DNA from: Pyrinomonadaceae bacterium
GTDB lineage: Bacteria > Acidobacteriota > Blastocatellia > Pyrinomonadales > Pyrinomonadaceae
Length of the DNA stretch: 36,210 nucleotides
Direction: 5' to 3'
Assembly: GCA_030838445.1 (NCBI GenBank)
Contig: JAUZFQ010000184.1
Coordinates: 1 to 36,210 of the forward strand
The notes under the pieces were generated by a model, which did no database searches, was not told the DNA's origin, and was given only the letters and a program-made list of their open reading frames with translations. Shown piece after piece: positions 18,165 through 25,634 of this stretch (position 1 is its first letter; each line of letters opens with the position of its first letter). A program made the translations under genes and the position numbers.

Positions 18165-18935
18165 ATGATTCATCCGACGGCCATCGTCAGCGACAGCGCG
18201 CAACTCGGCGAAGACTGCTTTGTCGGGGCGTACTGCGTCATCGGCGACGAGGTGGTGTTGGGACGCGGCGTGCGCGTCGAATCGCACGCGGTCATTGACG
18301 GGCGCACGCGCGTCGGCGACGAAACCCACATCTACCCGTTCGTCTCCATCGGTCTCGCCCCGCAGGATTTGAAGTACCGCGGCGAACCGGCCGAGACGCG
18401 CATCGGCGCGCGCAACCAGATACGCGAGTTCGTCACCATCCATCGCGGCACGGAAGGCGGCGGGATGCTCACCTCCATCGGCGACGACTGCCTCATCATG
18501 GCGCAGGCGCACGTCGCGCACGACTGCATCATCGGCGACCGCGTGATCATGGCGAACGCGGCCACGCTCGCCGGTCACGTCTCGGTCGCGTCGGGCGCAA
18601 ACATCGGCGCGTATTCCGGCGTCCACCAGTTCTGTCGCATCGGGCGCGAGGCTTACGTCGGCGGCTACTCGGTGGTCGTCAAAGACGCTCTCCCCTTCGC
18701 GCTCACCGTCGGCAACCACGCGAAGTGTTACGGCCTGAACAAAGAGGGCATGCGGCGACGCAACTACCCGCGCGAGACCATCGCCGCGCTCCACCACGCC
18801 TTTCACCTGCTGCTCTCCGCCCGCCTCAACACCACGCAGGCCGTCGAACGCATCCGCGCCGAGATCACGGACGCGCCCGAAGTGGAAGAGGTCTTGCGCT
18901 TCATCGAAACTTCGACGCGCGGCGTGATCAAATAA
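18165..18935 (+). CDS. lpxA: acyl-ACP--UDP-GlcNAc O-acyltransferase LpxA
   Basis: A 256-residue left-handed beta-helix enzyme, first step of lipid A synthesis, cytoplasmic trimer. Hexapeptide repeats run from IHPTAIVSDSAQLGEDCFVG to about residue 185. IGLAPQDLKYRGE and FVTIHRGT are the conserved nucleotide and acyl binding stretches. QAHVAHDCIIGD contains the catalytic base His119 (E. coli His125 equivalent) and His116. SGVHQFCRIG matches the LpxA-specific turn, and the C-terminal helical domain (GLNKEGMRRRNYPRETI...) separates it from LpxD. The length is normal. The ATG at 18165 starts directly at MIHPTA with no Shine-Dalgarno, just after the repeat. Confidence 0.95.
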   Translation: MIHPTAIVSDSAQLGEDCFVGAYCVIGDEVVLGRGVRVESHAVIDGRTRVGDETHIYPFVSIGLAPQDLKYRGEPAETRIGARNQIREFVTIHRGTEGGGMLTSIGDDCLIMAQAHVAHDCIIGDRVIMANAATLAGHVSVASGANIGAYSGVHQFCRIGREAYVGGYSVVVKDALPFALTVGNHAKCYGLNKEGMRRRNYPRETIAALHHAFHLLLSARLNTTQAVERIRAEITDAPEVEEVLRFIETSTRGVIK

Positions 18936-18968
18936 CTCGCGCCCGTCGCCGTCGCGCCGTCGTCGCAA

Positions 18969-19011
18969 TAACTTCGAGAAATAACTGCGACGAAATTAAC
19001 TGCGACAAAAC
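18969..19011. repeat. short tandem repeat, three units of 13-15 bp
   Basis: TAACTTCGAGAAA, TAACTGCGACGAAAT and TAACTGCGACAAAAC follow one another in the gap after lpxA. The gap (18936-19074) holds no gene. Confidence 0.55.
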
Positions 19012-19074
19012 ATGTCCGGGCGGCGTCTGTCTTAAGTGGGAGTTCCAGCCAACACTAATTTGTGAGGTCAGTCC

Positions 19075-20610
19075 TTGAACCACCACCATGACACGCCGCT
19101 GCTTCGCCTCTGCTTCAGTCTCATTCTTTTCTGCTCCGCCGCGACCGCTACTTCGCCGCCCGTTCCGATTGTTGATGAGAACATCGTGCCGCGCTTCGAC
19201 GCGGCGGCCTGCGCCGTTCCCGTGCCCGAAGGCGAGCGCGTGCGGTGCGGCTACCTGTCCGTGCCCGAAGACCGCGCGCGCAAGGGCGGGGGAAAGGGCG
19301 GCGCGGTCATCAAACTTCCCGTCATCATCTTGAAGAGCGACAGCCCGCAGCCCGCTCCCGATCCGGTGCTGCGCACGCTCGGCGGGCCGGGCGCGTCTTC
19401 GCTGCGTTTGATCAGGGGGCGACGCGCGTCGCCGTGGCTGCGTGAACGCGACGTGATAATTTTCGAGCAGCGTGGCACGGCCTACGCGCAGCCCGCTTTG
19501 ACTTGCCCGGAAGTGGACGCCGCCAGGAGCGACAGCGCGCGGCGTCATCTGGACGAGCGTGCATCACTGGCGCGTGAGGTGAGTGCGGCGAGCGCCTGCC
19601 GCGCGCGACTCGCCGGTCAAGGAATCAATCTGGCGGCCTACGACAGCGCGGCGAGCGCGGCGGACATCGAAGACCTGCGCCGCGCCTTGGGCTACCGGCA
19701 GTGGAATCTGTACGGCGTCTCCTACAGCGCGCGGCTTATGCTCAACGTGATGCGCGACTACCCGCAGGGCGTCCGCAGCGTGGTGCTCGAATCAACTCTG
19801 CCGCCGCAGGTGAACTACGACGAGGCCGGGGTAGACGTGGCGGCCGCCACGTTCGACATCATGTTCCAACAGTGCGCCGAGGAGCCGGAGTGCGCGGCGG
19901 CTTATCCGAATTTGAAGGAACGTTTTTACGAGATCGTGCGGCGGGCGAATGCGCGCCCGTTTGAAGTCACGGTCAAGCAACCGAACGCGCAACCCGGCGC
20001 AGTTGGAGTGACCATGCAACTGCGCGGCAACGATGTGATCGAGTGGGCGATGGATGAACTGGCCTCCGGCGGCGAGTCGATCCAGAAACTCCCCGCGGAG
20101 ATATTTCGGCTCGCGCGCGGCGACGCGGGAGCGCTCGCGGCCTATGCGGAGTCGAAGTTGAGTCCGGGCGGCTACGCGTGGGGCATGCGTTATTCGGTCT
20201 GGTGTCGGGAGGAGATGCCGTTTCAATCCCGGCAGAAGATCAAGGCGCAGTCGCGACGCCGCGACGGGTTGAACGGGTTTAAGATACAGGGCGCGCTGCC
20301 CTCGATCTGCGACGCGTGGCGCGTACCGCCCGCGGCGCGCGTCGAGAACGAACCCGTCACGTCTGACATCCCGACGCTGATACTGGCGGGCGAGTATGAT
20401 TCCTACACCCCGCCCGCGTGGGCGCGGCTGGCGGCGCGAACGTTGAAGCGCAGTTACTTTTACGAGTTGCCGGGCGGGGGGCACGGCGTCGGCTTCGGCA
20501 GTCGTTGCGCGCGCGAGGCGGTGGCCGCCTTCCTGAACGACCCCACGCGCGCGCCTCAAGTTGATTGCCTCGCGAGCATGACGCGGGTTAAGTTTCTGAT
20601 CAAAAATTGA
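19075..20610 (+). CDS. secreted alpha/beta hydrolase, tripeptidyl-peptidase-like (TAP family)
   Basis: A 511-residue precursor with a signal peptide (LLRLCFSLILFCSAATATS). The TTG start at 19075 is supported by GAGG 7 nt upstream. The alpha/beta-hydrolase parts are: LRTLGGPGASSLR (oxyanion region), RDVIIFEQRGTAYAQPALTCPE (typical of TAP/prolyl-iminopeptidase relatives), nucleophile Ser in NLYGVSYSARLMLNVMRDYP, Asp in LAGEYDSYTPPAWA and His in LPGGGHGVGF. The C-terminal TAP-like domain has paired cysteines (CREEM, ICDAW, SRCAREAV, DCLASM). The usual G-x-S-Y-G is here G-V-S-Y-S. It probably cleaves peptides or esters in the periplasm. Its position between lpxA and lpxI, with its stop 5 bp before the lpxI start, implies co-transcription, not necessarily a lipid A role. 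Confidence 0.85.
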   Translation: MNHHHDTPLLRLCFSLILFCSAATATSPPVPIVDENIVPRFDAAACAVPVPEGERVRCGYLSVPEDRARKGGGKGGAVIKLPVIILKSDSPQPAPDPVLRTLGGPGASSLRLIRGRRASPWLRERDVIIFEQRGTAYAQPALTCPEVDAARSDSARRHLDERASLAREVSAASACRARLAGQGINLAAYDSAASAADIEDLRRALGYRQWNLYGVSYSARLMLNVMRDYPQGVRSVVLESTLPPQVNYDEAGVDVAAATFDIMFQQCAEEPECAAAYPNLKERFYEIVRRANARPFEVTVKQPNAQPGAVGVTMQLRGNDVIEWAMDELASGGESIQKLPAEIFRLARGDAGALAAYAESKLSPGGYAWGMRYSVWCREEMPFQSRQKIKAQSRRRDGLNGFKIQGALPSICDAWRVPPAARVENEPVTSDIPTLILAGEYDSYTPPAWARLAARTLKRSYFYELPGGGHGVGFGSRCAREAVAAFLNDPTRAPQVDCLASMTRVKFLIKN

Positions 20611-20615
20611 GACCG

Positions 20616-21422
20616 ATGCGTTACGGACTAATCGCGGGCAACGGGAGATTCCCGTTCTTGGTGTTGGAGGGCGCGCGGCGCGCGGGGGTGGAGTTGTCGG
20701 TGGCGGCCATCCGCGAGGAGACCGACCCCGCGATTGAGCGCGAGGCGACGCGAGTTGAGTGGGTCGGCATCGGGCAGTTGGGGAAGATGATCCGCTTCTT
20801 CAAACGCGAGGGCGTGGGGCAGGCGATTATGGCGGGGCAGGTCAAGCACGTGCAGATTTTCAGCGGCGCGCTGCCCGACGTGCGGATGCTCAAGATGCTC
20901 GTCTCGCTCCCGCGCCGCAACACCGACGCCCTCATCGGCGGCATCGCCGCCGAACTCCACAAGGAAGGCATCGAACTCATAGACTCGACCTACTTCCTCC
21001 AAGATCACCTCCCCGCCGCAGGCAAACTGACCCGCCGCGACGCGGACGCGCGCGAGCGCGGCGACATCGAGTACGGCCTCGAAGTGGCGCGCGAGATCGC
21101 GCGACTCGACCTCGGTCAGACCATCGTCGTGCGCGCGCGCGCCTGCGTCGCCGTCGAGGCGATGGAGGGCACGGACGCCTGCGTCACGCGCGCCGGTCAA
21201 CTCGCGCGCGGGCGGCTGACGGTGGTCAAAGTCGCCAAGCCGGATCAGGACATGCGCTTCGACGTGCCGGTCGTCGGCCGCCCGACAGTCGAGACGATGG
21301 CGCAAGCGGGCGCGACGTGCCTGTGCATCACGGCGGGCAAGACGCTCATCTTCGACCGCGCGGAGATGATCCGGCTGGCCGACAAACACCGCATCGCCGT
21401 CGTCGCCGTCCCGCCGGTTTAA
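20616..21422 (+). CDS. lpxI: UDP-2,3-diacylglucosamine pyrophosphatase LpxI
   Basis: A 268-residue LpxI (former DUF1009) protein, which hydrolyses UDP-2,3-diacylglucosamine to lipid X in species without LpxH. It opens with YGLIAGNGRFPFLVLEGAR (N-terminal domain). It continues with VEWVGIGQLGKMIRFFKREG, QAIMAGQVKHVQIF, ELIDSTYFLQDHLPAAGKL, and the C-terminal catalytic domain with ARDLGQ-like IARLDLGQTIVVRARACVAVEAMEGTDACVTRAG, VKVAKPDQDMRFDVPVVG and TIE-type TVETMAQAGATCLCITAGKTLIFD. All match LpxI order. ATG 20616 is used; a TTG at 20607 overlaps the preceding TGA and is a weaker choice. No lpxB follows; the next gene is on the other strand. Confidence 0.93.
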   Translation: MRYGLIAGNGRFPFLVLEGARRAGVELSVAAIREETDPAIEREATRVEWVGIGQLGKMIRFFKREGVGQAIMAGQVKHVQIFSGALPDVRMLKMLVSLPRRNTDALIGGIAAELHKEGIELIDSTYFLQDHLPAAGKLTRRDADARERGDIEYGLEVAREIARLDLGQTIVVRARACVAVEAMEGTDACVTRAGQLARGRLTVVKVAKPDQDMRFDVPVVGRPTVETMAQAGATCLCITAGKTLIFDRAEMIRLADKHRIAVVAVPPV

Positions 21423-21466
21423 CGAATGCGGGAACGAGACGGCGACTTGTGGAGACGGATAAACGT

Positions 21467-21570
21467 TGAGCGTCGCACGCGACCGCGAAGTGAGTCGTCA
21501 GGCGATGACCGTGAAGTTAGTCATCAGGTCACGACGGTGAAGTTAGTCGTCAGGCGACGACTGTGAAGTT
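21467..21570. repeat. 26-bp tandem repeat overlapping the end of the 135-aa gene
   Basis: Units at 21493-21518, 21519-21544 and 21545-21570 are near identical (on the minus strand each begins AACTTCAC and contains CTGA followed by C/TGACT). A decayed fourth unit fills 21467-21492. The rightmost unit is coding and contains the real stop codon; the others repeat the coding end outside the gene. Confidence 0.85.
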
Positions 21571-21957
21571 AAAAGAGCCTGCGGGTAATCCGTTGGCGAG
21601 CACGGTCAGGGTCGCAGGCCCGAGGATCGGGTTGCTTCCCCAAGACGGCACGGCGAACGGCGTCGCGATGCCCGCTCCGTAGCCGCCGCCGGGGAAGGCG
21701 AAGTGATGGTGCTGTTGATTGATGGGCGACCCGGGCTTGAACGTCACGATGAAGTCCAGCGTCGTCACCAGGCCGGTGTTGTTGTAGTTCAACCAGTAGA
21801 GATTGCCGGTGGTCGAGGTGCTTTGTTTGACCTGTGTGACGGGCGCGCTGAATATTTGCTTTGAAACCCAGCACGGGGGAAGGGCGGCGAAAGTCTTTGC
21901 CGCAGCTCCCTTGGGGGCGGCTTTTGAAACGCCATTGATTTCTTGTTTGGTTGCCAT
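21550..21957 (-). CDS. small protein of unknown family
   Basis: A 135-residue protein read from ATG 21957, with a strong Shine-Dalgarno (AAGGAG, 6 nt spacing) and a TTGACA promoter 90 bp upstream, so it is very likely a real gene. The N-terminus (MATKQEINGVSKAAPKGAAAK) is polar and not a signal peptide. The rest is rich in Thr, Asn, Gly and aromatics, with alternating strands (GNLYWLNYNNTGLVTTLDFIVTF, ATLTVLANGLPAGSFNFTVVA) and a His/Gly turn (QQHHHFAFPGGGYGAG), suggesting a single beta-sandwich. One Cys (PPCW). The end FNFTVVA-stop is the coding copy of a 26-bp tandem repeat. I recognise no family; codon use is less GC-driven than in its neighbours. Confidence 0.75.
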   Translation of the reverse strand: MATKQEINGVSKAAPKGAAAKTFAALPPCWVSKQIFSAPVTQVKQSTSTTGNLYWLNYNNTGLVTTLDFIVTFKPGSPINQQHHHFAFPGGGYGAGIATPFAVPSWGSNPILGPATLTVLANGLPAGSFNFTVVA

Positions 21958-22047
21958 CGGAATCTCCTTTGAGGTGGTTGAGGTTCGTAGCGAGGCGAGG
22001 TCGAAGGTCGTCGGTTGGCCTGTGGGTAAAGCCGGACAAGCGCGCGT

Positions 22048-22076
22048 AAGCTATTCCCCCCGCCCCGGTTTGTCAA
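22048..22076 (-). promoter_or_regulatory. promoter of the 135-aa gene
   Basis: On the minus strand: TTGACA (22076-22071), a 17-bp spacer, TAGCTT (22053-22048). The start would fall near 22041, leaving a leader of about 85 nt. Confidence 0.55.
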
Positions 22077-22192
22077 CGAAATTCTTTACCCGGCGACTGA
22101 ACGCCCTCGCGTCGGACGGAAGCCGCCGCGCTTGAGAGCGTGCAAAAAGCCGCGCGCTTCTCAAGATGACAAGCGGGCGAATCCGAAATGAA

Positions 22193-22221
22193 TTGACAGG
22201 GTTGCGCGCGGGGCTTAGTCT
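22193..22221 (+). promoter_or_regulatory. possible promoter of the TPR-CHAT gene
   Basis: TTGACA (22193-22198), a 17-bp spacer, TAGTCT (22216-22221). It points at the gene starting at 22427, leaving a leader of about 200 nt in which no other gene or clear structure is seen. The whole 21958-22426 gap is a divergent regulatory region. Confidence 0.45.
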
Positions 22222-22426
22222 AACAGGCGGCAGTTTTAGCGTGCGGTCGAGGCTGCTTCCACGCCTTCGTGTGATAACCTCCCCGGCGCGCTTCAGGGTG
22301 TTGCCCCAGACGCCCGCCTTCCCGCTCTTAAACAAGTCAACCATAACCCTGCCGGTTTTTGCCCGTTGAGCGGTGAGCGCGCGTAACACCCGAAACCTTC
22401 CGAAACGTTTGCAGTAGTGTCCGAAC

Positions 22427-25400
22427 ATGCCCGACGATAATTCCCCCATCCCCGGACGCCGGACGGCCGCGCCGAACTCGCCGCCCAACAGGCGACAACT
22501 GATTGTTAACCGGCAACTGACCTTTAAGCGACAGTTGACGTTTGCGCGTCGCCTCGTCGCGTCGCTCGTCTTGTTGCTCGGCCTGTTCATGCTGCAAGGC
22601 GACGACGCACCCTTCTCGTCGCGCGCTCAAGCGCAGGCGAACATACAGCCGCTCCTGCGCGAACTGTCCGCCGGGGAGATGCACACCTACCGCCTCACTC
22701 TGACCAGCGGCCAATTCATCCGCGCCATCTTCGACCAGCGCGGCCTCGACGTGGAGGTCACACTTCTTGACGCGTCGGGGCGCGAACTCTTGCGCGTCAA
22801 CAACCCGGTCGGCGTGTGGGGGCCGGAGCCGGTTTTTTTTGAGGTGGAGGAGGGCGGCCAGTACACGCTCGTCGTTCGTCCGGCGAAGGCCAACGCCCCG
22901 CCCGGTCTCTACGCGTTGACGCTCGACACGCGGAGCATGACGGCGGCCGACAGAAAAAGTCTGCCCGCCGAACGCGTCTTCGCGCAGGCGACAGCGATGC
23001 TCGTCGCGCAGACGGCCGACGCCTACAGCGGCGCAATCGTCAAATACGAAGAGTCCTTCCGGCTGTTTCGCGTCGCACGCGACCGGCGTGGCGAGATCAC
23101 GACGCTCACCACTATCGGCTCGATCAAGGCCGCGCTCGGCGAGGAGCAAAACGCGCTCGCCTACTTCAAAGGGGCGTTACCGCTGTTGCGCGCGGCGGGC
23201 GACCGCGAGGGCGAGGCGCGAGTGCTCGGCAGCATCGCGCAGGTCTATTTCGCGCTCGGCAACAAAGAGCAGTCGCTCGAAAATTTTCAGTCTTCCCTCC
23301 AACTCCTGCGCGCTCTCGACGACAAACGCACGGCCGGTTACACGCTCGCCAACATCGGGCTGGTGCGCGTCGAGATGACGGAGCGTCGCGACGCGCTGGC
23401 CGACTTCGGGCAGGCGTTGGCGTTGCTCCGCGCGGTCGAAGATCGGCGCGGCGAAGCCTACGCGCTCAACCAGAGCGGCCTGCTCTACGCCTCGCTCGGC
23501 CAAAATGCCGAAGCGCGTCGCGCGCACGACGAGGTGGTCACGCTCATCCAGAATCTAAACGACTGTGTGGAACTCGCGCCCGCGCTGTCTAACCTCGCGT
23601 GGGATTCTCTGGAGGCGGGCGACCGGCAGAAAGCCCTCGAATATCTGAACCAGGCACTCTCTCTGCAACAGAGCCTCGGCGACCTGCACGGGCAAGCCAC
23701 GACGCTCAACAATCTGGGGTTCGTCTACCACTTGCTCGGCGACCGGCCGCGCTCGCTGCTGCACTTGCGTCAGGCGTTGACGCTGTTCCGCGAGTTGGAC
23801 GACAAGGCGGGCGAGGGCGACGCGTCCGGCAACTTGATGTACGCGCTCAGGGGCGGCGGGCAGTTCGGCGCGGCCGTCTTTTTCGGCAAGCGCGCGATCA
23901 ACGCGTATCAGGAAGTGAGGGCGAGTCTGCCCGCGCAGGACTTGATGGCGCAGCAGAGTTTCATCAAGTTGAAAGAGGTCACGTACCGCGAGTTGGCCGA
24001 CCTGCTGGTCACGCAGGGACGCCTGCTCGAAGCGCAGCAGGTGATCGGCATGCTCAAGGAGCAGGAGTATCAAGACTACGTGCGGCGTAGCGGCGAGGAC
24101 GCGAACAACGGCGCGCAGAAGAAGGCGACGCTCACGCCCGCCGAGAGCAACGCGGAGAAGAGTCAGGAGGTGCTCGCGGGTCAACTCACACTGCGCGGAC
24201 GCGAGCGCGGCATCCTCATCTCGAAGCAGGGACGGACGCCCGAAGAGGAGAAGCGGCTGGCTTCGTTGGAGACGGACTTGCAGGCGGCGGGGCAAGCCTT
24301 CCAGACGTTCCTCGACCAACTCGGCGAAGAACTCGGCAACACCAAGCAGGCGGCGCGCGTCAACGACCTGCGCGAGTCGCAGGCATTGATGGAAGATTTG
24401 CGCGAACTGGGTTCGGGCGCGGTCGCGCTCTATACGGTGGTCGGCGCGGAGAAGTATCGCGTCATCCTGATCACGCCCGACGTGCAGCAGACCGCCGAGT
24501 ACACGATCAAGGCCGCCGACCTTGAACGCAAAGTGCTGGCCTTCCGCGAGGTGTTGCAGAACCCGCGGCAAGATCCGCGCCCGCTGGCCGCCGAGTTGTA
24601 CAAAATCATCGTCGGCCCCATCGCCAAAGACTTGAACGACGCGCAGGCCGAGACGCTGATGTGGTCGCTCGACGGCGCGCTGCGCTACGTGCCCGTAGCC
24701 GCACTCTACGACGGCGAACGCTACATGGTCGAACGCTTCCGCAACACGGTCTTCACCCCGGCGAGCAACAGTCGCTTGAAGGATCAGCCGGGCGCGAAGT
24801 GGAGCGGCCTCGGCCTCGGCGTGTCGAAGGCGCAGGCGGGTTTTAGCGCCTTGCCGGGCGTGCCCGAAGAGTTGCGCGGCATCATCGGCGAGGGCGAGGC
24901 CGCGGCGTCGGAGGGCGGCAGCGCGCTCGCGGGCAAAGTTTATCTGGACGACGAGTTCACGGAGGAGACTTTTCGCGCCGCGCTCAGGCAGCGTTTCCCG
25001 GTCGTCCACATCGCCAGCCACTTCGCCGTGCAGCCGGGCAACGAGACCGACTCGTTCCTCCTGCTCGGCGACGGCAGCCGCCTGCCCGTCTCGAAGATCA
25101 AGACCGGCGTCAACATGTTCGGCGGCGTGGAACTCTTAACGCTCTCGGCCTGCGACACGGCGACGGGCGGGACGGGCGCGGACGGCAAGGAAGTGGAGAG
25201 CTTCGCCGTCCACGCGCAACGGCAGGGCGCTAAGGCCGTGATGGCGAGCCTGTGGCCGGTGGCCGACGCGAGCACCAAACAACTGATGCAGAGTTTCTAT
25301 CGCATCCGCAACGCGCAGCCCGGCATGCCGAAGGCCGAAGCACTGCGGCGGGCGCAGGTCGCGCTGTTGCGCGGCGAAGCGCCCGACGCGGTGGGCAACA

Positions 25401-25540
25401 TCGAACGTCGCGGGCTGATCGCGAACGCGCCGCAACGCGGCGTCGAGGGCGGCGCGTCGGCAAGCGGCGGCACTGCTAAGAACAACTTCGCGCACCCCTT
25501 CTTCTGGGCACCCTTCATCCTGATCGGCAACTGGCGTTAG
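22427..25540 (+). CDS. exported PPC-TPR-CHAT protein
   Basis: A 1037-residue protein. Residues 1-42 are a long basic N-region holding three hexapeptide repeats (RQLIVN, RQLTFK, RQLTFA, 23-40). The hydrophobic segment LVASLVLLLGLFMLQ and an AQAQA cleavage-like site follow, so it is predicted to leave the cytoplasm. Residues about 75-170 resemble a pre-peptidase C-terminal (PPC) beta domain (LSAGEMHTYRLTL ... GQYTLVVRP). Residues about 180-480 are seven or so TPR units of about 40 residues (ALAYFKGALPLLRAAGDREGEA and relatives). A charged coiled stretch (500-640) links to a CHAT peptidase domain ending HPFFWAPFILIGNW. The caspase-like dyad is present: His865 in VHIASHF and Cys909 in LSACDTATGG. 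It should be a cysteine protease or a scaffold with protease activity; its target is unknown. A terminator follows. Confidence 0.9.
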   Translation: MPDDNSPIPGRRTAAPNSPPNRRQLIVNRQLTFKRQLTFARRLVASLVLLLGLFMLQGDDAPFSSRAQAQANIQPLLRELSAGEMHTYRLTLTSGQFIRAIFDQRGLDVEVTLLDASGRELLRVNNPVGVWGPEPVFFEVEEGGQYTLVVRPAKANAPPGLYALTLDTRSMTAADRKSLPAERVFAQATAMLVAQTADAYSGAIVKYEESFRLFRVARDRRGEITTLTTIGSIKAALGEEQNALAYFKGALPLLRAAGDREGEARVLGSIAQVYFALGNKEQSLENFQSSLQLLRALDDKRTAGYTLANIGLVRVEMTERRDALADFGQALALLRAVEDRRGEAYALNQSGLLYASLGQNAEARRAHDEVVTLIQNLNDCVELAPALSNLAWDSLEAGDRQKALEYLNQALSLQQSLGDLHGQATTLNNLGFVYHLLGDRPRSLLHLRQALTLFRELDDKAGEGDASGNLMYALRGGGQFGAAVFFGKRAINAYQEVRASLPAQDLMAQQSFIKLKEVTYRELADLLVTQGRLLEAQQVIGMLKEQEYQDYVRRSGEDANNGAQKKATLTPAESNAEKSQEVLAGQLTLRGRERGILISKQGRTPEEEKRLASLETDLQAAGQAFQTFLDQLGEELGNTKQAARVNDLRESQALMEDLRELGSGAVALYTVVGAEKYRVILITPDVQQTAEYTIKAADLERKVLAFREVLQNPRQDPRPLAAELYKIIVGPIAKDLNDAQAETLMWSLDGALRYVPVAALYDGERYMVERFRNTVFTPASNSRLKDQPGAKWSGLGLGVSKAQAGFSALPGVPEELRGIIGEGEAAASEGGSALAGKVYLDDEFTEETFRAALRQRFPVVHIASHFAVQPGNETDSFLLLGDGSRLPVSKIKTGVNMFGGVELLTLSACDTATGGTGADGKEVESFAVHAQRQGAKAVMASLWPVADASTKQLMQSFYRIRNAQPGMPKAEALRRAQVALLRGEAPDAVGNIERRGLIANAPQRGVEGGASASGGTAKNNFAHPFFWAPFILIGNWR
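22493..22546 (+). repeat. 18-bp coding repeat, three units
   Basis: Three in-frame units begin CGACAACTGA, CGGCAACTGA and CGACAGTTGA. They encode RQLIVN, RQLTFK and RQLTFA in the N-region of the TPR-CHAT protein. The CAACTGA words recall the GTCAGTT heptamer family in reverse. Confidence 0.7.
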
Positions 25541-25564
25541 CTTGGGGGTTAAATTTAAGAGACT

Positions 25565-25607
25565 AAAAAAGCCTCGTTCAATCCATTAGATTGAACGAGG
25601 CTTTCGT
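25565..25607. terminator. bidirectional terminator between convergent genes
   Basis: GCCTCGTTCAAT (25571-25582) and ATTGAACGAGGC (25590-25601) form a perfect 12-bp stem with a 7-nt loop. It has AAAAAA on the left and TTT on the right. It lies between the TPR-CHAT gene and the M1-like gene; the long U tract serves the minus-strand gene. Confidence 0.88.
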
Positions 25608-25634
25608 CAGTTGATGCAGTTGGACGTGTTCGGG

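Noticed and set aside
22166..22369. A 67-codon plus-strand frame between the orphan and TPR-CHAT genes
   Set aside because: It covers the TTGACA promoter at 22193, has no ribosome site and no recognisable motif.
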